A stretch of DNA of 40,988 bases from positions 1-40,988 of the IMG/VR virus record IMGVR_UViG_3300036791_000666, one strand, 5' to 3'. This document shows positions 29,431 through 35,418 of this stretch, in pieces. The translations under genes were made by a program, and so were the position numbers. The notes below the pieces were generated by a model. It did not search any database, was not told the DNA's origin, and saw only the letters and a list, made by a program, of their open reading frames with translations. The first letter of the stretch is position 1. The number at the start of each line of letters is the position of its first letter. The stretch is from a virus.

Positions 29431-30581
29431 TGGGGATTTATCAGCGCACCGACAGTCCGTACTGGTGGAAAAAGTACGACATCGACCCGGAGACCAAGCG
29501 CGCGCCGCGCAAGCCGACCTCGACCCGCATCTTCGTAGACGCGCCGACTAAAGAACAACGGGCGACGAACCGGCGCGATGCGGAGATTCAGTATCAGCAG
29601 GATTGCATCGACATCCGCGCGGGTGTGAACGCGCCGGTCACAAATTCCTCCATCACGTTTCGTGAGTTTGCACGATGGTACCTGGAGCACGTCACCGCCA
29701 ATGTGCGCGGCAAGCAGCAGGAAACCTCTACCATCGATCTCCTGATAAAAGACTTTGGGCACTACGCACTGAAGGACATCACGATTCCCCTGGTCCGCGA
29801 ATGGCGCACCACACGAATTAAGACGGTCATCGCGTCCACCGTCAATCAGAACGTCTCCGTACTCCAGAAAATGCTGACGAAAGCGATCCCGGAACACCTC
29901 GCGCATAATCCGCTCGCGGCACGCAAACCCGGCACCCATAAGGCACAACTAGAACGTCTGGACGAAGATGAATTTGAAGCCCGAGCATTCACGGTCGCAG
30001 AATTTGACCGCTTCGTCGCCGTGTTGGCCTCGCATGACGACATTAACGAGATCCCGAAACATGAAGGGCTGGCGCTCGCCTATAGCGCGATCGAAATTCT
30101 TGTCCGTCGCAAAAGTCTGTTGAAATTGACGTGGGCGGACTATCGCGACACGCACTTCGTGACAAAAAACACCAAGGTGTCACGCGGGCGTCAGCGAGCA
30201 CCCAAAACCAAACCCGTGACGGCGAACATGCGCAGGTACCTCGATTGCCTGCCGCGTGAGACGCCCCAGCGCTTGATCTTCTCCAGTTTTTACAAGCACA
30301 AGTCTGGATTTTCTGCGCCGGTCTGGCGCTGGTTCAATCGCGTGTGCGAACTGGCTGCAATTCCCTACGGTCGCGAGAACGACGGCGTGACGTTTCACAG
30401 CTTCCGGCACACAGGGGCGACGTGGTACCTCAAGGCGGGTTATTCCGTCAAAGCCGTGATGCAACTCGGCGGCTGGACCAATGCACAGCTGTTCCTCGAC
30501 ACCTACGTCCATGTGAGCGAAGAAGAAATTGCGGATATGGCAAATAGTGGATTCAGCACAAAGCCAGAGAGTCATTCGTGA
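29430..30581 (+). CDS. int: Tyrosine recombinase integrase
   Basis: The 383-residue protein carries an N-terminal arm-binding-like region, a SAM-like core-binding helix bundle (residues 75-165), and the catalytic domain. Candidate catalytic residues are Arg226 or 227 (EILVRRKSLLKLTW), a Lys near 249-259, His323-x-x-Arg326 (HSFRHTG), Trp349 (GGWTN) and Tyr359 (DTYVHV). It catalyses phage integration and, with the excisionase, release. The GTG/ATG context is TAATG with the XRE stop. No attachment core could be identified. Confidence 0.88.
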   Translation: MGIYQRTDSPYWWKKYDIDPETKRAPRKPTSTRIFVDAPTKEQRATNRRDAEIQYQQDCIDIRAGVNAPVTNSSITFREFARWYLEHVTANVRGKQQETSTIDLLIKDFGHYALKDITIPLVREWRTTRIKTVIASTVNQNVSVLQKMLTKAIPEHLAHNPLAARKPGTHKAQLERLDEDEFEARAFTVAEFDRFVAVLASHDDINEIPKHEGLALAYSAIEILVRRKSLLKLTWADYRDTHFVTKNTKVSRGRQRAPKTKPVTANMRRYLDCLPRETPQRLIFSSFYKHKSGFSAPVWRWFNRVCELAAIPYGRENDGVTFHSFRHTGATWYLKAGYSVKAVMQLGGWTNAQLFLDTYVHVSEEEIADMANSGFSTKPESHS

Positions 30582-30853
30582 TGAAAAAACGCGGGGTGGA
30601 ACCACCCGCCGATATTCCAGAGGCAATGGAGATCGGCATTGCCAGACTGTTCGGACTGGCATGGATATCCTACCTAGGAGACATGAGCTTCGCGACGGCT
30701 CAAAAGAAGTACGGAAACATTAACCCGAGCAGTTACTGGGTCGAGATAGCCACACAGGTAGTAGCCGACTTTAGGGCTGGCCGTTTCGGCCCTGATGCCG
30801 CAATGGAAACATCTCTCGCGTCGATGCCAGACGACGACGAGACGAAGCACTAA
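30581..30853 (+). CDS. Hypothetical protein, 90 residues
   Basis: The ATG at 30581 overlaps the integrase stop (TGATG); a GTG at 30578 is the alternative. The protein begins MKKRGVEPPADIPEAMEIGI, with helical and hydrophobic parts (ARLFGLAWISYLGDMSFATA) and an acidic tail (MPDDDETKH). It has no recognised family. Confidence 0.55.
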   Translation: MKKRGVEPPADIPEAMEIGIARLFGLAWISYLGDMSFATAQKKYGNINPSSYWVEIATQVVADFRAGRFGPDAAMETSLASMPDDDETKH

Positions 30854-30922
30854 CGACCCTTGACCCCGTACACCGTTGTGCGGCAGCATGTCGGACCTGT
30901 CCATTAACCAAAGGATGACACC

Positions 30923-31345
30923 GTGAGTCCAGATGACGAACGCCACTCGCTGGTAGACCCGGAGGCCCATCAGAAGATTGTCGGGAGCACCTTTGCCAGA
31001 GCTGAGCACAAGGCGATCGTGACCATCGGCAAGCGTTCGTGGTCGAAATGGGATCTGGGACGCATTGGCTGTCCGCACCCGAGCGCCGCCGTCCGCGTGC
31101 AGCGCTTGATCACGGCGCTCGACATTCGCACCCCGGCGCAATTCCTAGAACGGGCGCACGAATTCGGGAAATTCAAGGACCTCGGCGTCGTCTCTTACTG
31201 GACCGTCCTCGCGCTAGCGCGCGACCTAGGCGGCGACATCGAGGAGGTGCATGGTGAGGATGTCTCCTTCCACGCCATCCACAACCGCGCGCTCAAGGCG
31301 CAACGGGACGGGGCCAACAGCAAACGCAAGCGCAAACGCGCGTAA
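30923..31345 (+). CDS. Hypothetical protein with basic tail, 140 residues
   Basis: It starts with GTG after AAAGGATGACACC. The protein has a WSKWDLGRIGCPHPSAAVRV segment, then a helical middle (LITALDIRTPAQFLERAHEF, YWTVLALARDLGGDIEE). It ends in Lys/Arg repeats (KRKRKRA). A helix-turn-helix is possible but not clear. It is preceded by the CGGACCTGTCC motif at 30892. Confidence 0.6.
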   Translation: MSPDDERHSLVDPEAHQKIVGSTFARAEHKAIVTIGKRSWSKWDLGRIGCPHPSAAVRVQRLITALDIRTPAQFLERAHEFGKFKDLGVVSYWTVLALARDLGGDIEEVHGEDVSFHAIHNRALKAQRDGANSKRKRKRA

Positions 31346-31424
31346 AACGATGTATCCTGCCCAGCAGGCGAAGCACGACCTTTATATCGGGGTCGGCGCA
31401 TCCGTCTCACTGAGGTAGTAGGTT

Positions 31425-32216
31425 ATGAAGAAAGCCGACCTTGCGGAGCTGGCGCGGTTAGGCGTGCGAACGAAGCTGGAAGCCATCCAGGCGTATCTCG
31501 TTGACGTATTCGATGACTTTCCGGAGCAGTTCAGTGGCGACCACCCGCCCGTGTTTCTGCGTCCCCAGGAAAAGCCGGGCGGTAATTCCTGGCCCTCCGA
31601 TGCGCACACCGTGATCAACAGCAACGGCACCGGCGCCGATGCCGTGCTCGTCAAACCAACCTGGCAGAAACTTACCTGGACCCCGGAGCGTCGAGCGGCA
31701 CAGGCGCAACGTGCCAAACGTCAGAGCGCGGAGAAACGACGTACCGGCAAGTGGGGTGAGCTAGGCTGGCAGCGCGTCCACGATCTGCTCAAAAAAGCGC
31801 CGGACCGCACGCTCCCGCAATCCGTCATCGCCAAGCAGCTGAAAATGCCCGAGACCTCCGTCCGCAGTGCATTCGACTCGCATGAGGACGTGTTCAAAAG
31901 AGTGGGACGGGGACTGTACCAGCTCACGCACGTCATCAACAAACCGCTCACAAAGAAAGCTCCGGCCGTGCGCAAGGGGCACAAGAAAAAGGCCGCACCG
32001 AAGCGGTGGGGCATCTTTGGTTGGCAGCGCATCTACGACTACATTGACAAGCAGGACAACCGGACCGCCGCGCTCTCGGCCATTATGAAAGCGGCGAAAG
32101 TCAACAGTGCGGCCAGCGCAATCACCTGCATGGACAGTCACGACGACCTGTTCAAGCGCGTCGGTCCTGGCCTCTATGCGCTCACGAAAGAACTCACCGA
32201 TGAGCAGCGCCAATGA
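31425..32216 (+). CDS. Tandem winged-helix repeat protein, 263 residues
   Basis: Two similar domains of about 60 residues occur at residues 110-168 and 195-254. Both start WGxxGWQRxxDxx and end DxFKRVGxGLYxLT, the wing pattern of HARE-HTH-like winged helices. They are joined by a Lys-rich linker. The first 105 residues are different (MKKADLAELARLGVRTKLEA, then a Gly/Pro loop and a basic segment). It is probably a DNA-binding protein. The start follows TGAGGTAGTAGGTT. Confidence 0.75.
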   Translation: MKKADLAELARLGVRTKLEAIQAYLVDVFDDFPEQFSGDHPPVFLRPQEKPGGNSWPSDAHTVINSNGTGADAVLVKPTWQKLTWTPERRAAQAQRAKRQSAEKRRTGKWGELGWQRVHDLLKKAPDRTLPQSVIAKQLKMPETSVRSAFDSHEDVFKRVGRGLYQLTHVINKPLTKKAPAVRKGHKKKAAPKRWGIFGWQRIYDYIDKQDNRTAALSAIMKAAKVNSAASAITCMDSHDDLFKRVGPGLYALTKELTDEQRQ

Positions 32217-32529
32217 AATCGAACGACTGAGCCAGCTCACACGCGCGGACGCCTACGTGCAACGTCTGGCGGCATTCATCAAGGAGAATCCGCCAGACGA
32301 CCCCATTATTCTCAGCCTTGCTCTGACCCTGATGACCGCTGAGACCGTGTTCCAGCCGCCGATCACGCCGCGCAAACTCTCCAGCTTGCTGCGCTATGCG
32401 CTCGACTTCTATGAGGCGGCCCTTGAGCATCAGGACAAATCCATTCGCGACGCCGTGCTCCGCATCATGCGCGAAGCGGCCATCTCGCACCAGGACGACG
32501 ACGATGATGATGACAAAGCTCCGTCCTGA
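32200..32529 (+). CDS. Hypothetical helical protein, 109 residues
   Basis: The ATG at 32200 lies inside the end of the winged-helix gene. The product (MSSANEIERLSQLTRADAYV) is mostly helical with a strongly acidic run (HQDDDDDDDKAPS) at the C-terminus. It overlaps the next gene start. No family is recognised. Confidence 0.6.
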   Translation: MSSANEIERLSQLTRADAYVQRLAAFIKENPPDDPIILSLALTLMTAETVFQPPITPRKLSSLLRYALDFYEAALEHQDKSIRDAVLRIMREAAISHQDDDDDDDKAPS

Positions 32530-32830
32530 GTACATCTTTCGCGTCTCGCAAATCATGCTAGGCGTCAGCGTCCTGCTAGGCGTATTCAATACGGTGATCT
32601 GTCTGCTCGCCCACGACTGGATGCGCGCCGTACTGGCCAGCGGGTTGGTGACGGCGTTCCTATTCAGCAGCTGGTACCTCCCGCACTTGTACGCCCTGGC
32701 GCAAGTGAACATCGACACGGCACGCACGCATCAGGCGGTCGCGCAGGAGTTACTCAAACGCGTGGAGTCGTCGCAATTCGCGCTGGACGCCTTCATCAAA
32801 TCGCTCGACACCACCACCACGAAGCACTGA
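32504..32830 (+). CDS. Two-helix membrane protein with coiled-coil tail, 108 residues
   Basis: Two membrane segments lie at about residues 16-35 (QIMLGVSVLLGVFNTVICLL) and 40-60 (AVLASGLVTAFLFSSWYLPH), followed by a charged helix. Start is ATG 32504 or one of the two in-frame ATGs just after it. A holin-like or membrane-anchor role is possible. It sits between an acidic gene and a zinc-ribbon gene. Confidence 0.6.
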   Translation: MMMTKLRPEYIFRVSQIMLGVSVLLGVFNTVICLLAHDWMRAVLASGLVTAFLFSSWYLPHLYALAQVNIDTARTHQAVAQELLKRVESSQFALDAFIKSLDTTTTKH

Positions 32831-32833
32831 ACC

Positions 32834-33001
32834 ATGACACGTTTCATCACAGCAGCGGTGTGTGACGACTGCTGGAAGGAAATCGAACCAGATCGCGCGC
32901 CTGTCCGCCTCAAAGATCCCGCGCCGGAAATCTGTTACCGCTGCGATCGGCTCACGATGTCGGGGATCTATGTGCGGACTGCGAAGGAAACCAAACACTA
33001 A
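32834..33001 (+). CDS. Zinc-ribbon protein, 55 residues
   Basis: The gene starts three bases after the previous stop and ends in a TAATG overlap. It encodes MTRFITAAVCDDCWKEIEPD, then CYRC about 30 residues after CDDC, and a C-terminal YVRTAKE strand. One zinc site is likely. The role is unknown. Confidence 0.65.
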   Translation: MTRFITAAVCDDCWKEIEPDRAPVRLKDPAPEICYRCDRLTMSGIYVRTAKETKH

Positions 33002-33204
33002 TGGCCTATCCCGACACTAAGCCTGACGACAGAACCATTGCGCTGTACCGGTCGCTGCCGGACGGTGCGCTGATGCTCCTGCGCACCGCATTTGAACACG
33101 ACGCCACCCGTCTGATTACGGCGCTGGCGCGAGAATTTATCACCGGACGCATCGCACTGATTGACTCCATCATCGATGAGCGGATTCGTTATGACTGCTC
33201 CTAA
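33001..33204 (+). CDS. Hypothetical protein, 67 residues
   Basis: It starts TAATG with the previous gene. The product is helical (TIALYRSLPDGALMLLRTAF, then RLITALAREFITGRIALIDS), without known motifs. Its end overlaps the next gene. A small helical bundle is likely. Confidence 0.6.
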   Translation: MAYPDTKPDDRTIALYRSLPDGALMLLRTAFEHDATRLITALAREFITGRIALIDSIIDERIRYDCS

Positions 33205-33394
33205 GCAACCATGTACCGACTTCCGGCCCGATCACAATGGTGAGTGCTTGAACTGTGACGAGCCAGCGAGCGAGCACGCCGGATTGTCCGATGCTGTCGT
33301 TGACGCCTTCCTGACCGCAGCTCAGGAACCTGACCCGGAACGCGTCGATCGGATTCGCAAGCTGTACGAAAAGAAGAAAGCCGAGCAGGACTGA
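33191..33394 (+). CDS. Small Cys/His protein, 67 residues
   Basis: The ATG at 33191 (MTAPKQPCTDFRPDHNGECL) lies inside the previous gene. The N-terminal part carries C, then CLNC and EH, a pattern seen in short phage zinc-binding proteins. A helical, charged C-terminus follows. Unknown function. Confidence 0.6.
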   Translation: MTAPKQPCTDFRPDHNGECLNCDEPASEHAGLSDAVVDAFLTAAQEPDPERVDRIRKLYEKKKAEQD

Positions 33395-33447
33395 ACCCCC
33401 ACCATTCCACGTCCCACACAAAATTTCCGGGAGAATATACTGTTATC

Positions 33448-33789
33448 GTGGAAGGCAATCCAGAGATTCGATGGTGTTCTCGTTGCCTGATTCGACCGGT
33501 CCGGCAGTGCGGGACACAACGACAGTCATGGTGTCAGCTATGTCATTCACGCCGAGCACGCGAGACACGACCCAAGTACCGCGATCTGCCTGCCGACCAA
33601 CGACAGCGCGCAAATTGTCGCGCCTATACCAAAGTGCTGCAATCGCGCGGGACACTTCCGAAAGGCCCGTGTGAAGGCTGTGGCGCAGCAGACGCCGAAA
33701 ATCATCACCCCAACTATGCGAAGCCACGCTGGTATTTCCGACTCTGTACGGTCTGCCATAGCTTTGCCTCACCCGGTGTCTTACCGTGA
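33448..33789 (+). CDS. HNH-like zinc protein, 113 residues
   Basis: It starts with GTG. Cys pairs occur in WCSRCLIRP and SWCQLCHSRR, then again as CEGCGAADAENHHPNYAKPR and FRLCTVCHSFAS. The latter resembles the HNH-like phage pattern CxxC, HHxxYxKP, LCxxCH. A nuclease or nucleic-acid-binding role is plausible, but catalytic residues are incomplete. A TATACT at 33436-33441 might be a -10 for this gene, without a -35. Confidence 0.6.
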   Translation: MEGNPEIRWCSRCLIRPVRQCGTQRQSWCQLCHSRRARETRPKYRDLPADQRQRANCRAYTKVLQSRGTLPKGPCEGCGAADAENHHPNYAKPRWYFRLCTVCHSFASPGVLP

Positions 33790-33949
33790 CGGCGTTGGTG
33801 TCCTGCGCTGTGAGCGCTGTCTCGGTACGGTGCCCGGCTGCAAGTGCTCCCGCAAGTACTGGTGCGCACGCTGCTGGCGCACGAATCGCCGACTCTTTCG
33901 CGCCGACCAGCTGCGACTGTGTGTGAGGTGCCGTCATGTTCTTCAATGA
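33776..33949 (+). CDS. Cys-rich protein, about 57 residues, start uncertain
   Basis: In a different frame from the HNH-like gene, the sequence CERCLGTVPGCKCSRKYWCA, then RC and CVRC, gives four Cys pairs, typical of a double zinc site. The start is unclear: GTG at 33776 overlaps the previous stop, and other starts lie upstream inside the HNH-like gene. Its stop overlaps the next start. Confidence 0.45.
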   Translation: MSYRDGVGVLRCERCLGTVPGCKCSRKYWCARCWRTNRRLFRADQLRLCVRCRHVLQ

Positions 33950-34283
33950 GCACTGGCCCGGTCGCTACATCCTGGACGACGACGGTGAACCAGTACTATG
34001 CCCCAACATCATCGAGTGGGCAGCGTGGATGGAGACCGCCGACCGCATCATCCTGCGAGACACGATCGGCGACAGCGACATCTCCACCGTATTCTTAGGA
34101 CTGGACCACAGCTTTGGCCATCACGGTCCGCCCATCCTTTTCGAGACGATGATTTTCGGCGGACCTTGCAACGATGAGTGCTGGCGGTACACGACCAAGC
34201 TGGAGGCGCTGGAGGGGCACGCCGCCGCGATGCGGCAGGTCGAGGAGACGATCGAGACGATCAACCAGGAACGCAAAACATGA
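33936..34283 (+). CDS. Conserved phage protein of unknown function, 115 residues
   Basis: The sequence MFFNEHWPGRYILDDDGEPV, then WAAWMETADR, then STVFLGLDHSFGHHGPPILF, ETMIFGG and a C-terminal YTTKLEALEGHAAAM helix matches a family often found in phage genomes. No function is known. It overlaps its neighbours by 14 and four bases, as expected in a compact operon. Confidence 0.75.
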   Translation: MFFNEHWPGRYILDDDGEPVLCPNIIEWAAWMETADRIILRDTIGDSDISTVFLGLDHSFGHHGPPILFETMIFGGPCNDECWRYTTKLEALEGHAAAMRQVEETIETINQERKT

Positions 34284-34414
34284 ATACGCACCAGCGCGCC
34301 GCTCTGACGTATCACTGCCGTCTCGCCGTCGAAACGACGCACCCGCGCTTCCGGCGCTTCGTGCGCGGCGGTCTCTACTCCGTCGTCCTGACGGTCAACA
34401 GCGGCTACGAGTGA
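34280..34414 (+). CDS. Hypothetical protein, 44 residues
   Basis: The start is fixed by an ATGA overlap at 34280. The short product (MNTHQRAALTYHCRLAVETT) has a basic centre (RFRRFVRGG) and a strand end (LYSVVLTVNSG). No family is recognised. Confidence 0.5.
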   Translation: MNTHQRAALTYHCRLAVETTHPRFRRFVRGGLYSVVLTVNSGYE

Positions 34415-34438
34415 CTGGAGTCACATTTTGGCGGACCC

Positions 34439-34729
34439 GTGTGGCACGCCTCAATCCACGCACACATGACCGTCCCTCTCGCTGCCGCCTGGGCACTGGC
34501 TGAACAACAGCTGCACGGCGTCGGAGACGCCACGCTGGGTGAATGGCGCGAGCATGGTGGCATCGCCGTTCACCTGCGGCGCCGGTTGACTGTCGCCGAG
34601 ATGAAGCAAGGGAACATCGAGGGCGTGCGCGATGTACGGGGAACGCCGGAACACGCCATCCGCATCAGTCGCCTACGGCCACACATGCCTGCGGCGCTGC
34701 AACATCTGCCCCTTGAGGATCTGCTGTGA
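34439..34729 (+). CDS. Hypothetical protein, 96 residues, start uncertain
   Basis: The GTG at 34439 follows GGCGGACCC; an ATG at 34466 (MTVPLAAAWALAEQQLHGVG) is an alternative. The protein has a helical first half and a basic strand (GIAVHLRRRLTVAEMKQGNI), ending in a GTGA overlap with the next gene. Unknown function. Confidence 0.5.
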   Translation: MWHASIHAHMTVPLAAAWALAEQQLHGVGDATLGEWREHGGIAVHLRRRLTVAEMKQGNIEGVRDVRGTPEHAIRISRLRPHMPAALQHLPLEDLL

Positions 34730-34992
34730 AGAAACCTGAAGCCCCACCATTCGATCAGCGCACGCGAGACCTGCTGTACGACATCCTGACCACATTGCAG
34801 ACGCAGCTGCTGCACTCAGACACGGTGATACCCGCGCGAGCCACACATCGGTTGCGATGCTCAACCTGCGGCAAGTCTGTCTCCAGCGAATTTTATCCGG
34901 TGCCGACCGACACCCCAGACCGAGGGCTGATCGTACGGGCGTTCGTGCAGTGCCCAGAGTGCCTCGAAAAAGGCACCACGCCAGTTACGTGA
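34726..34992 (+). CDS. Zinc-ribbon protein, 88 residues
   Basis: It starts with GTG in a GTGA overlap. Helical N-terminus (RDLLYDILTTLQTQLL) is followed by CSTCGKSVSSEFYPV and later CPECLEKG, a single zinc ribbon. It is the last gene of the plus operon before the AT-rich gap. Confidence 0.6.
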   Translation: MKKPEAPPFDQRTRDLLYDILTTLQTQLLHSDTVIPARATHRLRCSTCGKSVSSEFYPVPTDTPDRGLIVRAFVQCPECLEKGTTPVT

Positions 34993-35205
34993 CAGTTACG
35001 AAATCCAAAAACACGCGATTTTATTAAGGAATACGCTCACATTAACGTCATTAGAGAACAAGTTACGGGTTTTCTTGATCCGCACAAAAACCTCGATTTT
35101 CTTCACTTTTCCTCAGTAAAACCATCGAATCTCCACCATTCGTCAGTATCCTGAAATCGCCGTAAGTGATCGGAAATATCCCACTTTTTACACGTCTCAG
35201 TTACG
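34983..35205. repeat. AT-rich convergent gap with CAGTTACG repeats
   Basis: The gap between the convergent operons (34993-35200) is clearly more AT-rich than its surroundings. AGTTACG occurs at 34983-34989, 34994-35000, 35061-35067 and 35199-35205, three of these as CAGTTACG, all in the same orientation. No gene is seen. Weak hairpin elements (such as GGTTTT with AAAACC near 35070-35090) might serve as terminators. An origin of replication is the more interesting reading. Confidence 0.45.
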
Positions 35206-35416
35206 CTCCGGTCACGCGGCTGGTGGGGCGCAGCAGCTGCTGTTTTCCGTCATGGTTCAGCAGTTTCAGGTGTTCGATGAGCGCGCTGCGCCGTTGCGAT
35301 CCTAAACCATAATGCGGGTTGGCTTCGGGCGGCGCGGGCGGCTTGGGCGGTTGCTGCATCAGCGCGGCCATGCCCGCACCGGGCATCGCGGGCATGGCGA
35401 GTTTGGGATTGAACAT
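35201..35416 (-). CDS. Small virion-type protein, 71 residues
   Basis: The ATG at 35416 has AGGAG five bases upstream, which decides the start over GTG 35422. The protein (MFNPKLAMPAMPGAGMAALM) is rich in Met, Pro and Ala, followed by a basic helix (RRSALIEHLKLLNH). It is the last gene of the late operon. Unknown function. Confidence 0.6.
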   Translation of the reverse strand: MFNPKLAMPAMPGAGMAALMQQPPKPPAPPEANPHYGLGSQRRSALIEHLKLLNHDGKQQLLRPTSRVTGA

Positions 35417-35418
35417 AG

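Noticed and set aside
29430-30581. Attachment site search around the integrase
   Set aside because: No tRNA end or repeated core sequence is visible in the flanks; the phage attachment site cannot be located without the host junctions.
33436-33441. TATACT as a -10 box before the HNH-like gene
   Set aside because: No acceptable -35 at 16-18 bases and the gene lies in a continuous operon; mentioned only as a possibility.
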